Positions 25,674 through 33,653 of a DNA stretch of 64,000 bases are shown here, in pieces. The translations under genes were made by a program, and so were the position numbers. Each line of letters begins with the position of its first letter. The stretch's first letter is position 1. The notes below the pieces were generated by a model. It ran no database searches. It had not been told where the DNA came from and saw nothing but the letters and a program-made list of their open reading frames with translations. Location: the NCBI RefSeq assembly GCF_902506415.1, contig NZ_LR733275.1, forward strand, positions 310,001 to 374,000, in the 5' to 3' direction. The stretch is from Massilia sp. 9I (lineage in GTDB: Bacteria; Pseudomonadota; Gammaproteobacteria; Burkholderiales; Burkholderiaceae_D).

Positions 25674-26398
25674 ATGACTTCGTACGCCGGCTGAGTCGCC
25701 GCTTCCTTGACGATCGCGTAGCAGGTGCACGAGGCCGCCGCCAGGCCCTCGGGATCGAGGATCTCGATATTGCCGCGGCTGTAGAAGATCAGCCCCTGCT
25801 GCTGCAGTGCGCTGGCGGCCTTGGTGACGCCGACACGGCGCACGCCGAGCGCATGCGCCAGGAACTCGTGGGTGAGGTGGAATTTGTCCGACTGCAGGCG
25901 ATCCCGCGTAATCAGGAGCGAGCGCGCCAGTCTCGCTTCCAGCACGTGGAAGCGGCTGCACACGGCGATCTGGATCGCCTGCGCCAGCAGGGTATCGGTG
26001 TAGCGGTAGAGCACCCGTTGCAGCGAAGGATTGCGCGCCACCTCGGCGCGGAAACGGCTGCTGTCCATGCGGCTGGCGCTGCCGGCGCGCTGGACGATGG
26101 CGCGGACCTGGGTGGTGTCGTGACCCAGCGCCACGGTGGCGCCGACCATGCCTTCACGCCCGACCAGGCCGACCTCGAGTGTCATGCGCCCTTCGGCCAC
26201 GCCCATCAGGGAGATCAGGCAATCGTGGGGAAAGTAAATGTAGCGCAGCGGGTCGCCGGCCTCGCACAGCACGTCGCCGAGTTCGACGGTGACGGGGTCG
26301 AGCAGCGGCAGGATCTGGGCCAGCTCCTGCGGCGGTAGCGCGGCCAGGAGCAAGTTACTGTTGTGTTCGGCAAGCGGCGGCGGTGCGGCAAAGTTCAT
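25670..26398 (-). CDS. Crp/Fnr family transcriptional regulator
   Basis: A 242-residue regulator. Residues 20-140 form a cyclic-nucleotide-binding-type beta-roll (ELGDVLCEAGDPLRYIYFPHDCLISLM) and residues 150-225 a Crp-type helix-turn-helix with HEFLAHALGVRRVGVTKAASALQQQGLI, read in parts. No iron-sulphur cysteine cluster of the Fnr type is present at the N-terminus. The ligand is unknown. The start at 26398 (MNFAAP) aligns with relatives; an ATG eight codons upstream at 26422 is possible. The stop codon lies in the end of a REP element. A REP hairpin directly downstream may end its transcript. Confidence 0.9.
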   Translation of the reverse strand: MNFAAPPPLAEHNSNLLLAALPPQELAQILPLLDPVTVELGDVLCEAGDPLRYIYFPHDCLISLMGVAEGRMTLEVGLVGREGMVGATVALGHDTTQVRAIVQRAGSASRMDSSRFRAEVARNPSLQRVLYRYTDTLLAQAIQIAVCSRFHVLEARLARSLLITRDRLQSDKFHLTHEFLAHALGVRRVGVTKAASALQQQGLIFYSRGNIEILDPEGLAAASCTCYAIVKEAATQPAYEVM

Positions 26399-26595
26399 CG
26401 GTTTCTCGCGTGGGGACTGCATAACCCAGACCGTCTGTCGGATACATTTGCAAACAATTTTGATCAGCGTAACCGCCCCTCGTGGCGTGGTATGTACGGT
26501 GACGCACGGAACCGCTTGTTGTTCCTGGGGACAATCATTCAATGAACAGGCCGCCCGTCTTTGTTACCGGGCCAACACTCTTGAGAGGACGCATT

Positions 26596-27381
26596 ATGAA
26601 TACCTCACCCAACCCGTCCGTGCGCGGACGCATGCACCCGCTGATGATCCTGGCCGCGCTCGCGGTCCTGCTGTTCTGCCTGGTGGGTACTGCCGCCATC
26701 CTGGGCTGGATTCCGAACTCCGTGGGTGGCAACAGCGAACGCCAGCTGAGCGACGCCGAGCGCCTGGCGCTGGCCTCGTCCCTGCCGGAGGGCGCAGCGC
26801 AGCCGGCGCCTGGCGTGGTCGGCGCAGTGCCGTCCCAACAGCTGGCCCCGGGCTACGTCCAGCCTGCCACCAGCGCCGCGCCGGCGGTCCCGGTCCAGAA
26901 CTATGCACCGGCCGCCGCCTACGCCCCTGCCCCGGCAGTCGCGGCCGCCGCGGCAACCGCGCCGGCAACCGTGTATGAAGAGCCGGTGAGCAAGCCGGCC
27001 AGAAAAGCGGTCCAGGTGGCCGCCGCCGACAACGGCCGCAACTGGTGCTCGAACTGCGGCAACGTGGAATCGGTCCGCGCCATCAAGCAGCGCGCACAGG
27101 GCAGCGGCCTGGGCGCCGCCGGCGGCGCCGTGATCGGCGGCCTGCTGGGCAACCAGATCGGCGGCGGCACCGGCCGCACCATCGCCACCGCGGCCGGCGC
27201 GATCGGCGGCGCGGTGGTCGGCAACCAGGTCGAAGGCAATATGAAAGCCACCACCAGCTACGAGATCCGCGTGCGCCTCGACGACGGCACCCTGCGTACC
27301 TTCCGCCAGAGCAGCGCGCCGGCATGGCGCAGTGGCGACCGTGTCCGCATCGTCAAGGGTCGCCTGCGTTCGGTCGCGTAA
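26596..27381 (+). CDS. Membrane-anchored glycine-zipper 2TM protein
   Basis: A 261-residue protein. A signal anchor (residues 14-37, MILAALAVLLFCLVGTAAILG) precedes a long Ala/Pro linker (about 60-140), a Cys pair in NWCSNCGNVESVRAIKQ, a glycine zipper (GAAGGAVIGGLLGNQIGG and AGAIGGAVVGNQVEG) and a C-terminal module ending DRVRIVKGRLRSVA. The zipper and C-terminal part match the lipoprotein at 16885. The long linker would let the C-terminal part reach across the periplasm. GAGAGGA precedes the ATG at 26596. Confidence 0.88.
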   Translation: MNTSPNPSVRGRMHPLMILAALAVLLFCLVGTAAILGWIPNSVGGNSERQLSDAERLALASSLPEGAAQPAPGVVGAVPSQQLAPGYVQPATSAAPAVPVQNYAPAAAYAPAPAVAAAAATAPATVYEEPVSKPARKAVQVAAADNGRNWCSNCGNVESVRAIKQRAQGSGLGAAGGAVIGGLLGNQIGGGTGRTIATAAGAIGGAVVGNQVEGNMKATTSYEIRVRLDDGTLRTFRQSSAPAWRSGDRVRIVKGRLRSVA

Positions 27382-27398
27382 ATCAATCACTTGCCGCT

Positions 27399-27436
27399 AA
27401 AAGCCGGGAATGCACAAGCATCCCGGCTTTTATTTC
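27399..27436 (+). terminator. Terminator after the glycine-zipper gene at 26596
   Basis: AAAAGCCGGGA pairs with TCCCGGCTTTT around an 11-base loop, with TATTT following. It ends the gene at 27381. Confidence 0.85.
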
Positions 27437-27559
27437 GCCAGAATAATTTTCTGCTGGGCAATGTGCGGCAGCGCACGGACCAATGGATGAGCTAACCCGA
27501 CAATGGATCCACGCTATGAAGCGCGCGGTGCACAAAACAACCACCAAGGGGGAAGCATC

Positions 27560-27787
27560 ATGAATAGCATGGCATGGATCGGCATCATCGTCTGGGGCGT
27601 GATCGTGGCGGGTTTCGGCCTGCTGTCGGCGCATCCGCCGGGCGAAACGAGCGCGGGCGGCCTGCAGCCGCAGGACGTGGTATTCCTGGTGGCGGGCGGC
27701 CTCGTGACCTGCCTGATCGGCGTGACCGGGCTGCTCGGCTTCATGGGCTGGATCCCCGGCCTGCGCGCGGACAAGGGCGCGGCCTGA
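27560..27787 (+). CDS. Small two-helix membrane protein
   Basis: A 75-residue protein with two hydrophobic helices (WIGIIVWGVIVAGFGLLSA and VVFLVAGGLVTCLIGVTGLLG) joined by a short polar loop. A strong AGGGGGA sequence decides the start at 27560. I do not recognise the family. It is followed by the lmo0937-type gene, and the two may share stress control. The sequence at 27460-27501 before it shares elements with the 21.6-kb divergent promoter. Confidence 0.8.
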   Translation: MNSMAWIGIIVWGVIVAGFGLLSAHPPGETSAGGLQPQDVVFLVAGGLVTCLIGVTGLLGFMGWIPGLRADKGAA

Positions 27788-27840
27788 TTTTTTTGTCAAT
27801 AAGTACGCCATCGTACAGAGGCCAGCAATACGCATTGGCA

Positions 27841-27878
27841 TACTGGAATCACGACGCTAGAGCGCGGAAATTCCAGTA
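27841..27878 (+). promoter_or_regulatory. Inverted repeat before the lmo0937-type gene
   Basis: TACTGGAAT (27841-27849) is the exact reverse complement of ATTCCAGTA (27870-27878), with a 20-base spacer. It ends three bases before GGAG of the next gene, so it may be an operator or a leader hairpin next to the ribosome binding site. Confidence 0.4.
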
Positions 27879-27891
27879 AAGGAGCAACATC

Positions 27892-28038
27892 ATGCTATAT
27901 ACAATCGCCGTCATTCTGATCGTTCTGTGGCTGCTGGGCCTGGTGACTTCGTACACCATCGGCGGCTTCATCCATATCCTGCTGGTCGTTGCCGTGATCA
28001 TGATCCTGGTGCGCCTGATCAGTGGACGAGGCATATAG
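27892..28038 (+). CDS. lmo0937-family small membrane protein
   Basis: A 48-residue protein, MLYTIAVILIVLWLLGLV followed by TSYTIGGFIHILLVVAVIMI and a short basic tail LVRLISGRGI. It matches the widespread lmo0937 family: two short membrane helices with the TSYTxGGFIHILLV hinge. Function is unknown, but members are often found with stress genes. GGAG precedes the ATG by eight bases. Confidence 0.9.
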   Translation: MLYTIAVILIVLWLLGLVTSYTIGGFIHILLVVAVIMILVRLISGRGI

Positions 28039-28146
28039 TTGTTAGCGGTTAGAACGTTTGAATTCGTTGTTGCAGTACCCAATCCGTTTCGCAGTCCTGC
28101 CCTGACGGCGTGATTGCGAAGCGGATTTTTTGTTAAGGAGACCACC

Positions 28147-28815
28147 ATGCATACCAAACTGACCAAATCCGTCATCGCCGCTTCCCTCGTGGCCCTCACC
28201 GCCACCGGCTGCGCCGACATGAGCCCGACCCAGCGCGGCACCGCCCAGGGCGCGGGCATCGGCGCCGGCCTGGGCGCGATCATCGGCGCCTCCACCAGCG
28301 GCGGCGGCGGCGGCCGCGCCGCGCGCGGTGCGGCAATCGGCGGCGCCCTCGGCGCAGTGGCCGGCAACATCTGGTCCAAGCGCATGGAAGCACAGAAGCA
28401 GCAGATGGAACAGGCCACCCGCGGCACCGGCGTGCAGGTCAGCCAGACCTCCGACAACCGCCTCAAGCTCGAGATCCCGAGCGACGTCTCGTTCGACACC
28501 GGCCGTTCCGACATCAAGTCGAACTTCCAGCCGGTGCTCGACCGCTTCGCCAGCACGCTGCAGGAAAACCCGGCCACTACCGTGACCATCATCGGCCACA
28601 CCGACAGCACCGGTACCCCGGACATCAACCAGCCGCTGTCGGTCGACCGCGCGGCCCGCACCCGCGACTACCTGGCGGGCCGCGGCGTGAACCCGAACCG
28701 CATCACCATCGAAGGCCGTGGTGAGCGCGAACCGATTGCCTCGAACGCCGACGCATCCAGCCGCGCCCGCAACCGCCGCGTCGAAATCTACGTCGCGGAG
28801 CGCGCGCAGGGTTGA
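28147..28815 (+). CDS. OmpA-family lipoprotein with glycine zipper (YiaD-like)
   Basis: A 222-residue lipoprotein with lipobox ATGC (Cys at about residue 23), a glycine zipper (GTAQGAGIGAGLGAIIGAS and AAIGGALGAVAGNIW) and a C-terminal OmpA domain with FDTGRSDIK, IIGHTDSTGTPDINQPLS and ITIEGRGEREPI. E. coli YiaD has the same layout and sits in the outer membrane. AAGGAG precedes the ATG at 28147. A strong terminator follows. Confidence 0.92.
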   Translation: MHTKLTKSVIAASLVALTATGCADMSPTQRGTAQGAGIGAGLGAIIGASTSGGGGGRAARGAAIGGALGAVAGNIWSKRMEAQKQQMEQATRGTGVQVSQTSDNRLKLEIPSDVSFDTGRSDIKSNFQPVLDRFASTLQENPATTVTIIGHTDSTGTPDINQPLSVDRAARTRDYLAGRGVNPNRITIEGRGEREPIASNADASSRARNRRVEIYVAERAQG

Positions 28816-28822
28816 GCATGGC

Positions 28823-28834
28823 GTGAATATTCAC
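28823..28834. promoter_or_regulatory. Palindrome GTGAATATTCAC, copy 1
   Basis: A perfect 12-bp palindrome, here extended to 16 bp as GCGTGAATATTCACGC (28821-28836). Its centre is exactly 210 bp from the centre of copy 2. It may be one half of a looped operator for the TonB receptor gene. Confidence 0.45.
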
Positions 28835-28850
28835 GCTGCTGTCTAGATAA

Positions 28851-28876
28851 GGGCCGGCCTCGCCGGCCCTTTTTCT
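28851..28876 (+). terminator. Terminator after the YiaD-like gene
   Basis: GGGCCGGC and GCCGGCCC form a GC-rich stem with a short loop at 28851-28869, followed by TTTTTCTTT. Confidence 0.88.
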
Positions 28877-29032
28877 TTATCTATGAATAAGTATTTCTTA
28901 TGCATCGCGAACTAATCCATAAGGCGCACCAGCATCTCCCATGAGCCGCGCTCATGGCTGTGGCAATTAACAAACAAATTACCAAACAGATTTGACTTTT
29001 GTCTGTCCGAAATGCTCTGATGTTGCCCTTCG

Positions 29033-29044
29033 GTGAATATTCAC
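29033..29044. promoter_or_regulatory. Palindrome GTGAATATTCAC, copy 2
   Basis: The same 12-bp palindrome as at 28823, located 81 bases before the TTG start of the TonB receptor, a position where it would overlap or lie just downstream of the promoter. Likely an operator for a dimeric repressor. Confidence 0.5.
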
Positions 29045-29124
29045 ATTGCCGAAGATGTCATCAACTAGAGTCAGACGCCGCGCCGTCCGCGGTCGCGGTT
29101 GTGTTTCAGAGTTTCGGAGATATT

Positions 29125-31983
29125 TTGTCTAAGCAGCAGCAACTCGTAGTAAAGCGCAGCGTCATCGCTGTCGCCGTAGCCCTCGCTTCTGGCGCCGCGT
29201 TTGCCCAGCAAGCCGCAGAAGCCCCGGTCCAGAAAGTGTTCGTGACCGGTTCGAACATCAAGCGCGCCGACAAGGAAGGCTCTTCGCCGGTCGCCACCAT
29301 CAATGCCAAGCAGATCGCCGCCACCGGCGCCAACACCGTGTCGGAACTGCTGCATTCGATCCCGGCCTTCGGCTCGGGCACCTCGAACGACATCACCGAC
29401 GGCAGCTTCTCGAAAGGCGCCTCGACCGCCTCGCTGCGCGGCCTCGGTTCCTCGTCGACCCTGGTCCTGTTGAACGGTCGCCGCATCACCGCCTCGGCCT
29501 ACGCCGACCCGAACCAGGGAAAGTCGGCAGTGTATGACCTGAACACGATCCCGGTCTCGGCCATCGAACGCGTCGAGATCTTCAAGGATGGCGCTTCGGC
29601 CGTGTACGGCTCGGACGCGATCGCCGGCGTGATCAACTTCATCACCAAGACCAACTACCAGGGCGCGGAATTCACCGCCTCGACCAGCGCCAACGACAAC
29701 CTCGAGTTCGCTCGTCGGAGCGTCGCAGGCGTGTTCGGCTTCGGCGACCTGCAGGAAGACCGCTACAACGCCTTCCTGACCTTCGACCTGTCCTCGCGCG
29801 ACCGAACCGGCATCCGCGATGCCCGCGACGTCAAGCAGCACATGTACGCCGACATCAACGCGCGCCTGAACGAATACGGCAGCTACGTGTCCGACCAGCC
29901 GTTCTTCTTCCGTGAACGCACCGCCGGCGCGCGCAACTTCGCCACCACCCTGGCCAACGGCGCGGACATCATCAACCGCCTCGGCTGCGACCCGTCGCAG
30001 CAGATCACGGGCAACCGCGACCGTCACAACCTGACCGCGACCTCGCTGCTGAACGGCCGTACATTCTGCAACTACGACACCTGGAGCAACCAGGAAGCGC
30101 AGTCCAAGGGCAACGACGCCAACGTGCTGGGCAAGCTGACCTACCAGCTCACCCCGGACGTCACCGCCTTCCTCGAGGCCGGCGTCACCCGCACCGAGCG
30201 TGAATACACCGGCAACTCGTCGACCCTGAGCACCACCTCGCCGACCACCGTGTTCCGCGCCAACGGCACCGCCAGCGACTACCAGCTGATCCTGCCGGCC
30301 GGCCACCCGGACAACCCATGGGCCAACTCGCGCGCCGCCCTGGCCTACCGCTTCAGCGGCATCGACGGCGGTTCGAAGAACGTCAACACCTCGGGCCGCA
30401 TCCTGGCCGGCCTGAAAGGCACCAGCGGCCAGTTTGACTGGGAAACCGCCGTGCTGCTGAACCGCAGCGAGCGTACCGAGACCATGAAGGGCATGCTGTA
30501 CCGCCCGACCATCGACCGCATCGTCAGCGAAAACCGCACCCTGGCGCAGACCGCGGCCGACCCGAGCGTGGCGCGCAACGTGATCAACAAGGGCTACGCC
30601 CAGGTTGCCCAGTTCGACGCCAAGGCATCGACCACGATCGGCCAGCTGGCCGGCGGTGACATCGGCCTGGCCTTCGGTGGCGAAATCCGCCAGGAAAAGC
30701 TGTCGCTGACCCCGGACTACGAGACCCAGGTCGGCAACATCATCGGCCTGGCGAACTCGCTGGTCGACGGCAGCCGCGTGGTGAAATCGGCCTTCGTCGA
30801 ACTGCGCACCCCGTTCACCAAGAACTTCGAGATGGACTTCGCCGGCCGCTACGACAAGTACCCGACCGAATCGAGCTTCGTCCCGAAAGTCGGCGCCAAG
30901 TTCATCGTCAACGACAAGCTGACCTTCCGCTCGTCGTACGCCGAAGGCTTCCGCGCTCCGGCCCTGTCGCAGATCGCCCAGGGCGGCGTCCAGTCGTTCT
31001 CGACCGTCACCGACACCATCCGTTGCCCTGACGGCCAGAACCCGGCACTCGGCGGCACCTCGGCCGACTGCTCGCGCCGTATCTCGTCGATGTCGAAGGC
31101 CAACCCGGACCTGAAGCCGGAAACCTCGAAGAGCTTCTCGTTCGGCGCGATCATCGCCCCGACCAAGAACCTGGACATCCTGATCGACTACTACCGCATC
31201 CGCAAGGAAGACGAAACCGCGCTGCTGCCGGCCGGTTACGTGGTGGACCACCCGGACCTGTACCCAGGCCTGGCCGTGCGTGACAACAGCACCGCCAACC
31301 TGCTGATCGACGCCGCTGGCCGTCCGATCCCGGGCACCGGCCCGCTGACCGCGGTCAACCGCTACTACGTGAACCAGGGCGCAACCGAGACCTCGGGCCT
31401 GGACTTCGAAGTGGCGCATCGCCTGAACCTGGGCGACAACGGCCGCCTGACCACCAAGCTGGACTGGTCCTACGCGCTGACCTTTAAGCGTTCGGAGCGT
31501 CCGGGCGAGCGTGAAGCGAACATCGTCGGCTCCGCCGGTGGCTACTCGGACTGGGCGACCACCGTGGGCGACATCCCGCGTCACCGCGCCAGCCTGTCGA
31601 GCAACTGGTCGAAGGGCCCGCACTCGCTCACCGGCTCGGTCGACTTCGTGTCGCCGGTCTCGCTGCTGCGTCGTACCGACAACTGGGTCACCTACGCGAC
31701 TCCGTACTGCCACTACGGCACCCTGGCGGACGGCAAGACCGCTCCGGGCGGCCTGCCGAAGTTCAGCAACTGGGTGAGCGATTGCTCGATTCCTGAGTGG
31801 ACCACCTTCAACGTCGCCTATACCTACACCGCCTTCAAGAACTGGACCCTGTCGGGCAACATCAAGAACCTGTTCGATACCGCGGCGCCGTACGATCCGC
31901 GTTACCCGACCGAAGGCTTCAACACCCAGCTGCACAACGCAATGGGCCGTTACTTCCGCCTGAGCGCAAGCTACAAGTTCTAA
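29125..31983 (+). CDS. TonB-dependent outer-membrane receptor
   Basis: A 952-residue receptor. The signal peptide (KRSVIAVAVALASGAAFAQ) is followed by the TonB box/plug region with VFVTGSNIKRADKEG and the plug core IPVSAIERVEIFKDGASAVYGSDAIAGVINFITK (in parts), then a 22-strand barrel that ends in the aromatic FRLSASYKF. The TTG at 29125 is chosen because GGAG lies six bases before it and relatives start LSKQQQL. The SNIKRADKEG-type plug is common in the large receptor families of Oxalobacteraceae and Xanthomonadaceae that import oligosaccharides, peptides or other carbon sources rather than siderophores. Substrate unknown. Confidence 0.92.
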   Translation: MSKQQQLVVKRSVIAVAVALASGAAFAQQAAEAPVQKVFVTGSNIKRADKEGSSPVATINAKQIAATGANTVSELLHSIPAFGSGTSNDITDGSFSKGASTASLRGLGSSSTLVLLNGRRITASAYADPNQGKSAVYDLNTIPVSAIERVEIFKDGASAVYGSDAIAGVINFITKTNYQGAEFTASTSANDNLEFARRSVAGVFGFGDLQEDRYNAFLTFDLSSRDRTGIRDARDVKQHMYADINARLNEYGSYVSDQPFFFRERTAGARNFATTLANGADIINRLGCDPSQQITGNRDRHNLTATSLLNGRTFCNYDTWSNQEAQSKGNDANVLGKLTYQLTPDVTAFLEAGVTRTEREYTGNSSTLSTTSPTTVFRANGTASDYQLILPAGHPDNPWANSRAALAYRFSGIDGGSKNVNTSGRILAGLKGTSGQFDWETAVLLNRSERTETMKGMLYRPTIDRIVSENRTLAQTAADPSVARNVINKGYAQVAQFDAKASTTIGQLAGGDIGLAFGGEIRQEKLSLTPDYETQVGNIIGLANSLVDGSRVVKSAFVELRTPFTKNFEMDFAGRYDKYPTESSFVPKVGAKFIVNDKLTFRSSYAEGFRAPALSQIAQGGVQSFSTVTDTIRCPDGQNPALGGTSADCSRRISSMSKANPDLKPETSKSFSFGAIIAPTKNLDILIDYYRIRKEDETALLPAGYVVDHPDLYPGLAVRDNSTANLLIDAAGRPIPGTGPLTAVNRYYVNQGATETSGLDFEVAHRLNLGDNGRLTTKLDWSYALTFKRSERPGEREANIVGSAGGYSDWATTVGDIPRHRASLSSNWSKGPHSLTGSVDFVSPVSLLRRTDNWVTYATPYCHYGTLADGKTAPGGLPKFSNWVSDCSIPEWTTFNVAYTYTAFKNWTLSGNIKNLFDTAAPYDPRYPTEGFNTQLHNAMGRYFRLSASYKF

Positions 31984-32004
31984 TCGGACTCTTAGCTTGA
32001 ACGA

Positions 32005-32037
32005 AGCCGCCCGGTGCAAACCGGGCGGCTTTTTTTA
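32005..32037 (+). terminator. Terminator after the TonB receptor gene
   Basis: AGCCGCCCGG pairs with CCGGGCGGCT around a six-base loop (32005-32030) and is followed by seven T residues. Confidence 0.9.
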
Positions 32038-32082
32038 CGCCCCACGGCTATAGTCGTCGTCAACCGCATTGGGAGCTTCTAC

Positions 32083-32661
32083 ATGCATCACGACGACACG
32101 ATCCGCATCCAGCACCAGCACACGCTGTCCAACGACTACGCCGAACTGAAAAAAGTCATCTACGAACAGCGCCGCAGCAGTGGCGAATGGCAGCAGCAGA
32201 CGCGCGAGGTCTACGCCAATGCCGGCGGGGCGGCGGTGCTGCTCTACAACCCGTCGAAACACACGGTCTTACTGACGCGCCAGTTCCGCATCGGCGCGCA
32301 TCTGGCGGGCCACGACGGCTACATGATCGAGGTCCCGGCCGGGATGCTGGACGATGCCGATCCGGGCGAACGGGTGCGCGCGGAGCTGTGCGAGGAAACG
32401 GGTTTTCGCGGACATGGGCTGCGCAAGATGATCGAGTTTTATCCCAACCCCTCCTCCCTGACGGAATCGGTGCACTGTTTTTTGGGCGAATACGGGGAGC
32501 GTGACCGCCGGGGAGAAGGCGGCGGCAAGGAAGAAGAAGGTGAGGACATCGAAGTCCTGGAGATGGACGTCGACGAAGCGTGGAAGCAGGTGAAGAACGG
32601 CGGCATCGTGGATGCCAAGACGGTGATACTGCTGCAGTTCCTGAAGGACGAATTATCGTAA
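32083..32661 (+). CDS. Nudix hydrolase (NudK-like)
   Basis: A 192-residue protein of the Nudix superfamily, which cleaves nucleoside diphosphates linked to another group. The Nudix box is seen as GMLDDADPGERVRAELCEETGF, given in parts as GMLDDADPGE and ELCEETGF, with the catalytic EE-x-G. The upstream VLLTRQFRIGA and downstream FYPNPSSLTESVHCFLGEY match the NudK/GDP-mannose and ADP-ribose pyrophosphatase group. The position normally Arg in the R-E part of the box reads Ala, a slight departure. Start at 32083 follows GGGAG. The insert RRGEGGGKEEEGEDIE is acidic and unusual. Confidence 0.85.
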   Translation: MHHDDTIRIQHQHTLSNDYAELKKVIYEQRRSSGEWQQQTREVYANAGGAAVLLYNPSKHTVLLTRQFRIGAHLAGHDGYMIEVPAGMLDDADPGERVRAELCEETGFRGHGLRKMIEFYPNPSSLTESVHCFLGEYGERDRRGEGGGKEEEGEDIEVLEMDVDEAWKQVKNGGIVDAKTVILLQFLKDELS

Positions 32662-32662
32662 C

Positions 32663-32687
32663 GTGGGCGGCAAAGCCGCCCACCTTA
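32663..32687. repeat. Single REP hairpin of the GTAGGGTGGGC family, copy C
   Basis: GTGGGCGG pairs with CCGCCCAC around CAAAG, followed by CTTAC where other copies have CCTAC. Unlike the other copies it has only one hairpin. It lies between two convergent genes. Confidence 0.75.
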
Positions 32688-32691
32688 CCGA

Positions 32692-33528
32692 TTACGTGGT
32701 CTCGGTGAAGGCGAGATAGAGCTCGCGCGCACGACGGGCGACCGGCCCCGCCTCCAGCGTGCGGTCTTCATAGCGCGTGCATGGCGTGACCTTGCCATAG
32801 TTGCCGGTACTGAAGATCTCGCGCGCCGCCAACAGCTCTTCCGGAGCCACGCTGCGCTCTTCCACATGCACGCCTTCCGACCCCAAGAGCGCGATCACGC
32901 GCGCGCGGGTGATCCCGGCCAGGAAGGTGCCGTTCAGCTTGGGCGTCACCACGGCGCCATCCTGCGCCACGATGAACAGGTTCGAGGACGCGAATTCGGC
33001 CACGTTGCCATCGGCATCGAGCATGATCGCCTGGTCGAAGCCGCGCGCCTTGGCCTCGCGCATGGCGCGGGTCGAGTTGGCGTACAGAGCCGAGGCCTTG
33101 GCGTCGGTCGGCGCCATGCTGGCCTGGGGGCGGCGCAGGGTCGACAGGCAGCTTGAAAAACCGGCGAAAGGCGGCAGCGGCGCATCGAACAGGGTCAGGG
33201 CGAACTGGCTGGCCTCGGCCACCGGAATCAGGAAACCCTCGGTGCCGAACACCAGCGGGCGGATGTAGAGCTCGGCATCAGCCGGGAACTTGGCCACGCC
33301 TTCGCGTACCAGCGCTTCCATTTCATCCACACTCAGCGGGCAGCGCAGGCCCAGCTTCTCGGCGGAGGCAATCACGCGCTCCAGGTGCGGGCGCAGGTCG
33401 GGCAGCTTGCCGCGCATCGCGCGCGCGCCGTCGAACACCGAGGAACCCAGCCACAGGCTGTGGTCCATTGCGCCATACAGCGGCACATTGCCTTCAGTCC
33501 ATTCGCCCTTGAAATAAGTCAGGTACAT
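32692..33528 (-). CDS. Class IV aminotransferase (branched-chain amino acid aminotransferase-like)
   Basis: A 278-residue PLP enzyme of fold type IV. The opening YLTYFKGEW and LYGAMDHSLWLGSSVFDGARA, the Lys-containing TDAKASALYANSTRAMREAKA and the following GFDQAIMLDADGNVAEFASSNLFIV match IlvE-like enzymes, which transfer amino groups between Leu/Ile/Val and 2-oxoglutarate. It is slightly shorter than typical IlvE (about 305) and could be a D-amino acid or side-branch aminotransferase. The start at 33528 follows GAGAGG; the frame extends further upstream without coding character. No ilv genes are nearby. Confidence 0.85.
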   Translation of the reverse strand: MYLTYFKGEWTEGNVPLYGAMDHSLWLGSSVFDGARAMRGKLPDLRPHLERVIASAEKLGLRCPLSVDEMEALVREGVAKFPADAELYIRPLVFGTEGFLIPVAEASQFALTLFDAPLPPFAGFSSCLSTLRRPQASMAPTDAKASALYANSTRAMREAKARGFDQAIMLDADGNVAEFASSNLFIVAQDGAVVTPKLNGTFLAGITRARVIALLGSEGVHVEERSVAPEELLAAREIFSTGNYGKVTPCTRYEDRTLEAGPVARRARELYLAFTETT

Positions 33529-33653
33529 ACTTGCCTCTCTTCCGTTGATACAGCCCGTCAGTGTACCGCTTTCAGCTGGTTCATTGTTCGGTGGCGAACC
33601 ATACGGCCGCGATGCCTCGCGTACACTGTAGCTTTCCAGTGTCAACACCGTAC

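Larger units (their letters stand above)
28816..29124. other. Intergenic region before the TonB receptor (309 bp)
   Basis: No gene is seen. It holds a terminator (28851-28876), two copies of the palindrome GTGAATATTCAC (28823 and 29033), and a perfect eight-pair hairpin CCATGAGC/GCTCATGG at 28939-28957. Confidence 0.7.

Noticed and set aside
29071..32019. 982-codon minus-strand frame opposite the TonB receptor
   Set aside because: Low-complexity Ala/Gly/Arg/Val translation typical of an antisense shadow; the plus strand encodes a full receptor.
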